DNA of 37,968 nt, from the NCBI GenBank assembly GCA_036501085.1, contig DASYAZ010000026.1, positions 1 to 37,968 of the forward strand, read 5' to 3'. This document shows positions 1-6,386 of the stretch, piece by piece. Source of the stretch: GCA-003244245 sp036501085. Its GTDB lineage: Bacteria; Actinomycetota; Actinomycetes; Mycobacteriales; Pseudonocardiaceae. Within the stretch, counting starts at the first letter, position 1. The number at the start of each line of letters is the position of its first letter. Under the pieces are notes generated by a model. That model did no database searches. It saw nothing but the letters and a program-made list of their open reading frames with translations, and was not told the origin of the DNA. Both the position numbers and the translations under genes were made by a program.

Positions 1-650
1 GTGCTGTTGCGGTACTTGCCGGTGAGCACCCCGCGAGCCAGCGGAGCCCACGGCAGCAGGCCCACTCCGTGGTACGCCGCCGCGGGTACCAACTCGCGCT
101 CCACTCCCCGCTCGAGCAGCGAGTACTCCACCTGGTTGGACACCAGCGGCACCTCGGCGAGGGCTTGGGCGGTGGCCAGCTGCCAGCCGGTGTAGTTGGA
201 CACCCCGACGTAGCGGACCTTGCCCGAGCGCACCGCGTCGCTCACCGCGGACATGGTCTCCTCCAGCGGCACCGCTGGATCCCAGGCGTGCAGCTGCCAC
301 AGGTCGATGTGGTCGGTACGCAGCCGGCGCAGCGAGCCCTCCAGCGCCGCGAGCAGTGCCGCCCGGGACGCGCCGCCGCCGAACGGGCCGTCGTTGCGAT
401 GCGCCACCGCCTTGGTGGCCAGCACCACCTCGTCCCGGGGGATGATCTCGGCCAGCAGCCCGCCGAGGATCCGCTCGGCCTCGCCCTCGCTGTAGACGTC
501 CGCAGTGTCCACCAGGGTGCCACCGGCGTCGACGAAGGCGACCAGCTGCGTGGCGGCCTCGTCGGCATCGGTGTCCTGACCCCAGGTCATGGTGCCAAGC
601 GCCAGCCGGGACACCCGCAGGCCGCTGCGGCCTAGATGACGCTGTTGCAC
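1..650 (-). CDS. Aldo/keto reductase, 3' end cut off by the window edge
   Basis: NAD(P)H-dependent oxidoreductase of the aldo/keto reductase superfamily, (beta/alpha)8 barrel, cytosolic; substrate unknown. About 216 residues are visible from a GTG at 650, out of roughly 300 expected. The N-terminus reads HLGRSGLRVSRLALGTMTWG, typical of the family. The catalytic tetrad is present: Asp48 and Tyr53 in VDTADVYSEG, Lys80 in VVLATKA, and His in DLWQLHAWDP. The segments VRYVGVSNYTGWQLA and LLPWAPLARGVLTGKY match the cofactor-barrel part of AKR proteins. It is divergent from the next gene, whose GTG is only 53 bases away. No Shine-Dalgarno is evident, so the GTG start is a likely but not certain choice. 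Confidence 0.9.
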   Translation of the reverse strand, partial: MQQRHLGRSGLRVSRLALGTMTWGQDTDADEAATQLVAFVDAGGTLVDTADVYSEGEAERILGGLLAEIIPRDEVVLATKAVAHRNDGPFGGGASRAALLAALEGSLRRLRTDHIDLWQLHAWDPAVPLEETMSAVSDAVRSGKVRYVGVSNYTGWQLATAQALAEVPLVSNQVEYSLLERGVERELVPAAAYHGVGLLPWAPLARGVLTGKYRNS

Positions 651-702
651 GGTGGTGCAGGTTAACGGGGGTGCAGGCCAGCGGGTGCGTAGGGTAGCGG
701 GC

Positions 703-1401
703 GTGGGCACCGTGATCCTGTTACGCCATGGACGGTCCACGGCGAACACTGCGGGGGTGCTCGCCGGGCGTACCCCAGGGGTGACCCTCGACGAGCAGGG
801 GTTGGCTCAGGCTCAGGCGCTGGTCCAGCGGGTGGCGCAGCTGCCGCTGGCAGCGGTGGTGAGTTCCCCACTTGAACGGTGCCAGGAAACGGTGAGCCCG
901 CTGGCACAGGCCCGGGGCCTAGAGGTGCGGGTCGATGGCCGGTTCGTCGAGATGGACTACGGCGAGTGGACCGGGCGGGAGCTGAGCAAGCTGACCAAGG
1001 AGCCACTGTGGAAGGTGGTGCAGGCACACCCGTCGGCGGCGGTGTTCCCCGGCGGTGAGGGCCTCGCCGCGATGCAGGCGCGGGCGGTGTCGGCGGCCCG
1101 GGAGTGGGACGCCACCCTGGCCGCCGAGCACGGCCCGAACGTGCTGTGGCTGGCCTGCACGCACGGCGACGTCATCAAGGCGGTGCTGGCCGACGCGCTG
1201 GGTGTGCATCTGGACGGATTCCAGCGCATCGTCGCCAATCCGTGCTCGATCAGCGCGGTGACCTACACCGCAACCCGGCCGTTCGTGCAGCGGGTCAACG
1301 ACTGTTGTGATGATCTGCGCTCACTGGTGCCGCCCAAGCGCCGGCGCCGCCGGCGGCCCTCCTCGGACGCCACGCCTGGCGGATCAACCGGGGCCGCCTG
1401 A
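703..1401 (+). CDS. Histidine phosphatase family protein (MSMEG_4193-type putative phosphomutase)
   Basis: Predicted cytosolic phosphatase of the histidine-phosphatase (phosphoglycerate-mutase-like) superfamily, 232 aa; substrate unknown. The phosphorylated-His motif LLRHGRST is at the N-terminus, SSPLERCQET and the acidic EMDYGEW follow, and the second catalytic His lies in CTHGDVIKAVL. The tail is a very basic run (KRRRRRR) and low complexity. I use the GTG at 703 instead of an in-frame codon 51 bases upstream: family N-termini start right before the RHG strand, and TAGGGT (690-695) lies 7 bases upstream, a leaderless-promoter layout. It is followed by DUF3090 and SCO1664-like genes. This trio is commonly linked in actinobacteria (Rv2135c-Rv2133c in M. 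tuberculosis), near mshC. Confidence 0.9.
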   Translation: MGTVILLRHGRSTANTAGVLAGRTPGVTLDEQGLAQAQALVQRVAQLPLAAVVSSPLERCQETVSPLAQARGLEVRVDGRFVEMDYGEWTGRELSKLTKEPLWKVVQAHPSAAVFPGGEGLAAMQARAVSAAREWDATLAAEHGPNVLWLACTHGDVIKAVLADALGVHLDGFQRIVANPCSISAVTYTATRPFVQRVNDCCDDLRSLVPPKRRRRRRPSSDATPGGSTGAA

Positions 1402-1455
1402 GGAGTGGGGAGGGCGCTGCCGGATGGTGCAGGGTGCTCTAGTGTCGTTAGTGCC

Positions 1456-2022
1456 ATGTCCCGTGTCATACATGTCTTCCGCACCCCCGACCGGTTCGTT
1501 GCGGGCACGGTCGGGGAACCCGGTGAGCGCACCTTCTACCTGCAAGCCGTTGACGACACCAAGGTGATCAGCGTGCAGCTGGAGAAGGAGCAGGTCACGG
1601 TCCTCGCTGAGCGGCTCTCAGCCCTGCTCGACGAGGTGGTCCGGCGACTGGGCAGCGAGTCGTCCACCGCGATCGACGAGGTCACGGTGGACACCGACCC
1701 GCTGAGCTCTCCCGTCGAGCAGGAGTTCCGGGTCGGCACCATGGGGCTGGGCTGGGACGTCGAGTCGCGGGCCATCGTGGTGGAGCTGCTCGCCGTGAGC
1801 GAGCAGGAAGTGGACGAGTCGATGGTGCTCGACGACACCGAGGAAGGGCCGGACGCGGTGCGGGTGTTCCTGTCCCTGGATCAGGCACGTGCGTTCACCC
1901 TGCGTACCGAACGGGTGATCTCGGCCGGGCGCAAACCCTGCCCGCTGTGCGCGGAGCCGCTGGGAGCCAAGGGCCATATCTGCCCACGCCAGAACGGCTA
2001 CCGTCGCCAGGTCGAAGGCTGA
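1456..2022 (+). CDS. DUF3090 family protein
   Basis: Protein of unknown function, 188 aa, orthologous by content and context to Rv2134c (DUF3090/TIGR03847). It starts MSRVIHVFRTPDRFVAGTVG and has a mostly acidic middle. The C-terminus carries a zinc-ribbon-like CPLCAEPLG...HICPRQNGYRR, with Cys-x2-Cys and a His/Cys pair, suggesting metal binding (inference). An in-frame codon lies 51 bases further upstream, but the ATG at 1456 gives the family N-terminus. TAGTGT (1440-1445) lies 10 bases before it. The next gene starts 12 bases after its stop, so the two are probably co-transcribed. Confidence 0.9.
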   Translation: MSRVIHVFRTPDRFVAGTVGEPGERTFYLQAVDDTKVISVQLEKEQVTVLAERLSALLDEVVRRLGSESSTAIDEVTVDTDPLSSPVEQEFRVGTMGLGWDVESRAIVVELLAVSEQEVDESMVLDDTEEGPDAVRVFLSLDQARAFTLRTERVISAGRKPCPLCAEPLGAKGHICPRQNGYRRQVEG

Positions 2023-2033
2023 GCGAGCCTGCG

Positions 2034-2828
2034 GTGCTGCCTACCGACCCGGCGGCGCTGCCGTTACTGCACCACGGTCGGCTCGACGTCACCGGCCGGA
2101 TCATCGACGCCTCCAACGCCACCTTGTTGTGCACAGTGGACTGTGACGGCCTCAGCGCCGAGTGCGTCTACAAGCCGATCCGCGGGGAGCGCCCGTTGTG
2201 GGATTTCCCGGACGGCACCCTGGCCGGGCGGGAGGTAGCCAGCTGGCTGCTCTCCGAGGCCACCGGCTGGTCGCTGGTGCCCCCGACGGTGCTGCGCGCC
2301 GGGCCGCTGGGACCGGGCATGGTGCAACTCTGGGTCGATGCCGAGAATGAACGCGGTCTGGTCGATGTGGTCGCCCTCGACGCGGTGCCGCGGGGCTGGC
2401 GCACGGTGCTGCGGGCCCAGGACCGCTACGGCCACCCGGCGCTGCTGGTGCACGCCGACACCGCGGAATTGCGCCAGATGGCCACACTGGACGTGCTGCT
2501 CAACAACGCCGACCGCAAGGGCGGGCATGTCCTGGCCGGGTTGGAGGGCGGGGTATACGGGGTGGACCACGGAATCTGCCTGCATCGAGAGAACAAGCTG
2601 CGCACCGTGCTGTGGGGTTTTCTCGGTGAGCCACTGCCCGAGGCGGTCCTGGAGGTGTTGCACCGGGTGCGCACCGAGCTCGACGGCGCGCTGGGTGCCG
2701 CGCTGACCGAGCACCTGACCCGGGCGGAGGTGCGAGCGGTGCGGCAGCGGGCTGACCGGCTGCTGAGCACGGAGACGTTCCCGGCCCCCGACGGGAAGTG
2801 GCCGGCGATTCCGTGGCCGGCGTTCTGA
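2034..2828 (+). CDS. SCO1664 family protein (PI3/4-kinase-like fold)
   Basis: About 264 aa, the actinobacterial family of SCO1664/Rv2133c (TIGR03843), with a fold related to phosphatidylinositol 3-/4-kinases. The kinase-like elements seen are an N-terminal nucleotide-binding region (AECVYKPIRGERPLWDFPDG), a catalytic-loop-like DVLLNNADRKGGHVL, and a metal-site-like GVDHGICLH about 15 residues later. Real substrate and activity are unknown. The GTG at 2034 is chosen because it lies just behind the DUF3090 stop and matches the family length; the open frame extends further back inside the upstream gene. It is third in the conserved trio, and its 3' end overlaps the next gene. Confidence 0.87.
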   Translation: MLPTDPAALPLLHHGRLDVTGRIIDASNATLLCTVDCDGLSAECVYKPIRGERPLWDFPDGTLAGREVASWLLSEATGWSLVPPTVLRAGPLGPGMVQLWVDAENERGLVDVVALDAVPRGWRTVLRAQDRYGHPALLVHADTAELRQMATLDVLLNNADRKGGHVLAGLEGGVYGVDHGICLHRENKLRTVLWGFLGEPLPEAVLEVLHRVRTELDGALGAALTEHLTRAEVRAVRQRADRLLSTETFPAPDGKWPAIPWPAF

Positions 2829-3796
2829 GGCGCTGGCCCCGATCCTTCCGCGATCGGGTCAGCGCGCCGCTGCCGGGCCCGCCGCAGTTCCTGCGGTTGC
2901 GGCGGGAGGGCGGTTTCGCCGGCGCCACCGAGGGTGTGTCGCAGATTCCGGTGGCCGCGCGCGCCCCGCTGCCGGCGGGTGACGATTGGCTGGCATGGCT
3001 GGGGCACGCCTCGTTCCTGCTGCGCCTGGGTGGTCGCACGGTGGCGGTGGACCCGGTGCTCTCGCCTCGGATCCTGGGTGCGGGCCGGCGGCTCACCCCC
3101 GCGGGCCTCGACCGGCTGCCGCCGCTGGATGCGCTGCTGATCAGCCACAACCACTACGACCACTTGGACGCGCCCACGGTGCGGGCGCTGCGCCGGGGTA
3201 CCCCGGTGGTGGCGCCGGGTGGGTTGGGCCGGTGGTTCCGGTTGCGGGGGTTCACCGCGGTCACCGAGCTGGACTGGTGGGAGTCGGTGCGCTGCGGGGA
3301 GCTGGAGGTGACCTTCGTGCCCGCACATCACTGGAGCCGCCGCGGACTGTTCGATCACTGCGCGAGCCTGTGGGGCGGTTGGGTGATCACCACGCCAGCT
3401 GGGCAGCGGGTCTACCACGCCGGGGACAGTGCCTATGGCTCGTGCTTCGCTGAGATCGGGTCCCGGTATCCCGGGATCGAGGCCGCTCTGGTGCCGGTCG
3501 GTGCGTACGCGCCGCGCTGGTTCATGCAGAACATGCACGCTGACCCCGAGGAAGCCGTGCAGGCGGTCCACGATCTCGGCGCCCGGGTGATGGTGCCGAT
3601 GCACTGGGGCACCTTCCTGCTCTCCCAGGAGCCGGCCCTGGAACCGATCGAGCGCACCCGGGCGGCCTGGACCGCTGCCGGGCGGGATCGCGCGGACCTG
3701 TGGGATCTCGCGGTCGGGGAGAGCCGAGCTCTGCCCTTGCGCGGTCAACCCGGTGCCGGTGCACCATCTGCGCCAGGTGCGCCGACACCGCCGTAG
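2813..3796 (+). CDS. MBL-fold metallo-hydrolase (NAPE-PLD/UlaG-like)
   Basis: Metallo-beta-lactamase-fold hydrolase of about 327 aa. The zinc-binding HxHxDH motif is intact in LISHNHYDHLDAPT, with later ligands in VPAHHWSRRG, VYHAGDSAYG and VPMHWGTF. The order WLGHASFLLRLGGRTVAVDP then ISHNHYDHLD then MQNMHADPEEA resembles N-acyl-phosphatidylethanolamine phospholipase D/UlaG-type enzymes. The substrate cannot be told from sequence. Two GTG starts (2798, 2813) both overlap the preceding gene; neither has a good ribosome site, and 2813 gives the more usual N-terminus. The last 52 bases overlap, tail to tail, the 3' end of the Gly-rich lipoprotein gene on the minus strand. Confidence 0.85.
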   Translation: MAGVLRRWPRSFRDRVSAPLPGPPQFLRLRREGGFAGATEGVSQIPVAARAPLPAGDDWLAWLGHASFLLRLGGRTVAVDPVLSPRILGAGRRLTPAGLDRLPPLDALLISHNHYDHLDAPTVRALRRGTPVVAPGGLGRWFRLRGFTAVTELDWWESVRCGELEVTFVPAHHWSRRGLFDHCASLWGGWVITTPAGQRVYHAGDSAYGSCFAEIGSRYPGIEAALVPVGAYAPRWFMQNMHADPEEAVQAVHDLGARVMVPMHWGTFLLSQEPALEPIERTRAAWTAAGRDRADLWDLAVGESRALPLRGQPGAGAPSAPGAPTPP

Positions 3797-4140
3797 CCGT
3801 CGCCGCCATTCCCGCCGCTACCGCCGGGGCCACCGTCGCCACCGTGGCCGCCGTAGCCGTTTCCGCCTGGCCCGCCGTAGCCGTCGCCGCCATTCCCGCC
3901 GCTACCGCCGGGGCCACTGTCGCCGCCGCGGCCGCCGTAGCCGTTGGCGCCCGGTCCGCCGTAGCCGTTACCGCCATTTCCCCCGCTGCCGCCACTGCTG
4001 TACCCGGTACCACCGGCTCCACCGCCGGTGGAGCTGCCCAGGCACCCTGCCAGCAGCAACGCTGTAGCCAGCGTCGCCACCAGAGCCATTATCGGTGCGC
4101 CGATCGACCGCGCACCCCGTTCGGGAGAAGAAACAAGCAT
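3745..4140 (-). CDS. Glycine-rich repeat lipoprotein of cassette A
   Basis: Predicted exported lipoprotein, 131 aa. A signal peptide (ALVATLATALLLAGC) ends in an L-A-G-C lipobox with the lipidated Cys at residue 33. Nearly all the rest is glycine with N, D, Y, P and S. It contains a 28-residue tandem unit starting GGSGGNGGDGYGGPG, present in two full copies and one partial, encoded by an 84-base direct repeat (for example 3789 and 3873). The ATG at 4140 is preceded by GAGGAG 7 bases away. It lies 40 bases behind the M50 protease gene, so likely the last gene of that operon. No globular domain is visible. Function unknown; a cell-envelope partner of the Gly-rich peptide is an inference. The 3' end overlaps the MBL gene on the other strand. 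Confidence 0.8.
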   Translation of the reverse strand: MLVSSPERGARSIGAPIMALVATLATALLLAGCLGSSTGGGAGGTGYSSGGSGGNGGNGYGGPGANGYGGRGGDSGPGGSGGNGGDGYGGPGGNGYGGHGGDGGPGGSGGNGGDGYGGVGAPGADGAPAPG

Positions 4141-4180
4141 CAAGATCTCCTCGCACGTAACTGTGCCGGACTCCAGCGGG

Positions 4181-5449
4181 CTAGTACCCATCCCACCGGC
4201 CCCGCACTATAAGTCCCAGCACCAGCAGCGAACCGGCCCAAGGCAATAACGACAGGATCAGATCGACCACATCGAGGGCGGCCTCCGCCGTTCGTCCTGC
4301 GGCTGCAGCCGTGCCCACCGCGCGGGTCAACCACACCAGCCGGTGCCATAGCACCGGCGCGACCCGGGGAATGACAATCAGGAATCCGATTACCCAGTAG
4401 AGCAGTGCGGGCACCACAATCGCGACCCACAAGGTGATGGTCCGCCGGACCCAGGGCTTGAGTTCGCGCACCCGGGCATGCATGGGTTGCCCGGGGATCA
4501 TGCTCCTGAGTATCGGACCCATCCGGCTGAACAGATCGGGCACCCCGATCAGGTCGCTCAGGATGTAGTAGCCGTCCAGGCGGATCATCGGCAGGAACTG
4601 CATGGCGGTTTCCCAGTGCAGCGCCACAATGGCCACCAGCACCCAGGACGAACCGGTTCCCAGATAGGCCAGGTCCAGACCCATGATGAAGATCGCGTTG
4701 AAATAGACCCCGCCCAGATCGGTGCGTAACCGCCCTGTCCGGCTCAGCCGGTAGGAGTCGGTGACAGTGCTGTAGAGCGCCGGCCACACGAGATAAAGGC
4801 CGATCCCCATCTTCCCCGGTCGGGCGCCCCCGTAGCGGCACGCTGCGACATGCCCGCATTCGTGAAAGGCGGCTGACGCGAAAATCGCCACCAGCACCAG
4901 CAGAGTCAAGGTGGGCTGGTAGACCAGCGCCAGCGCGCTGGGCACGATCTGGGACAGGCCACCCCGAGTGACGAGCACTGCGTCCAGGGCGACGAAGCTG
5001 ACCAGCGCAGCCAACAGTATCGGTGGCCAGAACAGTGACCGGAAGATCCTGGCGATACGCCACACCATGTTTTCGGGCACCACCCCCACCCGGAACTTCA
5101 TCGCCAACAGCGGATCCGATCTCACCGGTATTTTTGGCGTTCCTCCAAGTTGCAGGGTCTCTGAACACTCTGTGTCTGGATCTGTCCCGGCAATCCCCGC
5201 TGGCCGTAACCGATTGTCGATCAAGTACGCCACATGCTGTACCTGGACCACCCTGCCGCACGCTGTGCTGAGCACGTGAGCCAGCTCTCGCAGGTCACGT
5301 CGCCCGTCCACACTGGCCGTCAAGAGATATAACAACCGGGGGAGCTGGATAACCTGGCCATCGCCTCGACGCAGGATGTACCGGGGTTCCCGAAAACCGG
5401 ATCCCTGATACTCTCCGATGAGCTCCACTCCTGGTGTCAACCGCGGCAC
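4181..5449 (-). CDS. PqqD/RRE-like domain fused to M50 membrane metalloprotease, cassette A
   Basis: Predicted multi-pass membrane zinc protease, 422 aa from the first standard start (GTG, 5449). Residues 1-90 (PRYILRRGDGQVIQLPRLLY, then DLRELAHVLS) resemble PqqD-type winged-helix domains that bind leader peptides of RiPP precursors. The M50/site-2-protease-like domain follows: hydrophobic segments around 138-160 and 171-195, the HExxH motif HECGH at 196-200, and the second metal motif RLDGYYILSDL at 290-300. Two further hydrophobic segments lie near the C-terminus. This layout matches 'peptide zinc metalloprotease' (YydH-like) proteins. It is about 70% identical by eye to the cassette B protease. 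Likely role: cleaving or releasing the Gly-rich peptide (inference). Homology with the paralogue continues upstream of the GTG, so the true start is uncertain. Confidence 0.85.
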   Translation of the reverse strand: MPRLTPGVELIGEYQGSGFREPRYILRRGDGQVIQLPRLLYLLTASVDGRRDLRELAHVLSTACGRVVQVQHVAYLIDNRLRPAGIAGTDPDTECSETLQLGGTPKIPVRSDPLLAMKFRVGVVPENMVWRIARIFRSLFWPPILLAALVSFVALDAVLVTRGGLSQIVPSALALVYQPTLTLLVLVAIFASAAFHECGHVAACRYGGARPGKMGIGLYLVWPALYSTVTDSYRLSRTGRLRTDLGGVYFNAIFIMGLDLAYLGTGSSWVLVAIVALHWETAMQFLPMIRLDGYYILSDLIGVPDLFSRMGPILRSMIPGQPMHARVRELKPWVRRTITLWVAIVVPALLYWVIGFLIVIPRVAPVLWHRLVWLTRAVGTAAAAGRTAEAALDVVDLILSLLPWAGSLLVLGLIVRGRWDGY

Positions 5450-5525
5450 GAGGTCCGCATCATATTCAGAAGCGACTGTCAGACGCTCAGTATCGATGAC
5501 ACCCTCCCCGACTCGAAGCCCGCAT

Positions 5526-5544
5526 CATCGGCAACCATCCGATG
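5526..5544 (-). terminator. Weak hairpin between peptide A and its protease
   Basis: A 6-bp inverted repeat (CATCGG/CCGATG, 7-base loop) lies between the Gly-rich peptide A gene and the M50 gene. On the minus strand it has no U-tract. It occupies the same operon position as the stronger hairpin of cassette B, so it may set unequal expression of peptide and protease. The support is weak. Confidence 0.25.
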
Positions 5545-5611
5545 TCTGAGCATGATGAGGAAACGCGGTCGGGAGGAATGGCCGCGCCGGACCACAATAG
5601 TAACCGCTTAA

Positions 5612-5914
5612 TTAACCGTGCCCGCCATGGCCACCGTAGCCACTGCCGGCGTCGTTGTACTGATGGCCGTGATTAACGTGGTTGAAGAAGTTGCCGCCGA
5701 AGCCGCCGGTTCCATTGCCACCATCGCCACCGCTGCCGGAGCTGCCGGCGTTGCCACCGTCACCACCGGCACCGATTCCCGCGTTGTTGGTCTGGGAACC
5801 ATGATGGACCGAGTTGCCCGCATTGACGCCGACCCCACCCTGTCCGTCGCCGCCATTGCCGCCGCCGCCCAGCACGAACATCGAGAGCACGGTACGGGCC
5901 GGCAGCATTTCCAC
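5612..5914 (-). CDS. Glycine-rich leader peptide precursor A (leader interrupted)
   Basis: Open frame of 100 aa from a GTG at 5914, ending with TAA. It starts MEMLPARTVLSMFVLGGGG and then runs Gly-rich with many N and H residues (NGGDGQGGVGV, FFNHVNHGHQYNDAG, tail YGGHGGHG). The LPARTVLS segment is identical to that in peptide B, which suggests the C-terminal half of a leader followed by a core. The expected leader start lies upstream at an ATG (5955) with a perfect AGGAGG, but that frame hits TAG after nine codons. Restoring one base joins both parts into a peptide B-like leader. As it stands the gene is either a frameshifted pseudogene, recoded, restarted at GTG, or affected by a sequence error. 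Function unknown; not PE_PGRS, because no PE domain is present. Confidence 0.65.
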   Translation of the reverse strand: MEMLPARTVLSMFVLGGGGNGGDGQGGVGVNAGNSVHHGSQTNNAGIGAGGDGGNAGSSGSGGDGGNGTGGFGGNFFNHVNHGHQYNDAGSGYGGHGGHG

Positions 5915-5955
5915 GTGCTGCTCGTCTATTCAGCAAAGCTCAGTGAACGAGACAT
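5915..5955 (-). pseudogene. Out-of-frame leader start of peptide A (MSRSLSFAE then stop)
   Basis: ATG at 5955 with AGGAGG (5961-5966) five bases upstream encodes MSRSLSFAE followed by TAG (5926-5928). Peptide B begins MFDALSTAELDGQYLELL. In peptide A, one extra base before TAGAC would give ...SFAE-L-DEQHVEMLPARTVLS, aligned residue by residue with B. This is therefore the front part of the same leader, cut off by an apparent one-base deletion. Confidence 0.7.
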
Positions 5956-5957
5956 GA

Positions 5958-5969
5958 ATTCCTCCTAGT
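5958..5969 (-). promoter_or_regulatory. Strong ribosome-binding box of peptide A, shared with peptide B
   Basis: The minus strand reads ACTAGGAGGAAT five to six bases ahead of the ATG at 5955. The identical 12 bases precede the peptide B start (9280-9291). This is the best Shine-Dalgarno match in the island and decides the intended leader start of both peptides. Confidence 0.75.
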
Positions 5970-6007
5970 TGAAAACTTGACTGTACGAGACGGGCACGGT
6001 GACGAGG

Positions 6008-6054
6008 ATGTGATCTTCATGACGAATAGCGGCCTGAAAACCCGAAGATCACAT
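6008..6054. promoter_or_regulatory. 11-bp perfect inverted repeat upstream of peptide A
   Basis: ATGTGATCTTC (6008-6018) and GAAGATCACAT (6044-6054) are exact reverse complements with a 25-base spacer, 53 to 99 bases upstream of the peptide A ATG. Position and symmetry fit an operator for a dimeric regulator or a structured 5' leader. No regulator gene lies nearby. Confidence 0.45.
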
Positions 6055-6259
6055 GAAATGTTCCGGAATGCTTACCTGTCCTAACCGTTCTCCGTAGGGC
6101 AGTGCGCCTGTCTCGCTGATTAATCGCAGCCATCTTCTCGGTGTAACAATAAATGACGCGAATCACCCTGATGGCGCAATAGGTCCTGACGGGCGTGACG
6201 GTGCGCATACTCTCCGTTCAGTGGGATCTCAGCTACCGTTACTCACCGAACCCGCTACA

Positions 6260-6315
6260 TCACCTCTGGGACAGATTCACAGAGGTGACGCATCATTCAC
6301 TGCTTGGAATGATGC
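6260..6315 (-). terminator. Two tandem hairpins behind the cassette B lipoprotein gene
   Basis: Hairpin 1: TCACCTCTG (6260-6268)/CAGAGGTGA (6280-6288), 11-base loop. Hairpin 2: GCATCATTC (6290-6298)/GAATGATGC (6307-6315), 8-base loop. Both are perfect 9-bp stems, one base apart, starting 72 bases past the GIN gene stop in its direction of transcription. No U-tract follows, which is common in high-GC actinobacteria. A tandem terminator for cassette B is the simplest reading. Confidence 0.5.
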
Positions 6316-6386
6316 CGGTGCGAGTCATGGATATTGTCCGGAATGAGCAGATTGTGCGGCCGGTGTCAGCGTCCGGTGGCCGTGGA

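Larger units (their letters stand above)
5970..6386. other. Non-coding, AT-richer gap between the two cassettes
   Basis: This gap of about 420 bases has no convincing gene. A 63-aa frame on the minus strand (6017-6208) has no ribosome site or recognisable domain and covers the inverted repeat, so I treat it as chance. The gap holds the 11-bp inverted repeat (6008-6054) on the peptide A side and two adjacent 9-bp hairpins (6260-6315) behind the GIN lipoprotein gene. It should contain the cassette A promoter, but I see no clear -35/-10 pair. Confidence 0.6.

Noticed and set aside
3745..4140. CRISPR or satellite array from the regular GCC-rich repeats
   Set aside because: The periodicity is a translated Gly-rich repeat in frame with a signal peptide and lipobox; there are no unique spacers.
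5618..5968. Ala/Val/Thr-rich plus-strand frame opposite peptide A
   Set aside because: It is the complement of Gly-rich codons (GGC/GCC), has no ribosome site or domain; similar shadows lie opposite peptide B (8808-9352) and the Gly-rich lipoprotein (3700-4212).
6017..6208. 63-aa minus-strand frame in the inter-cassette gap
   Set aside because: No ribosome site, no recognisable domain, and it covers the inverted repeat; composition does not look like a protein of this genome.
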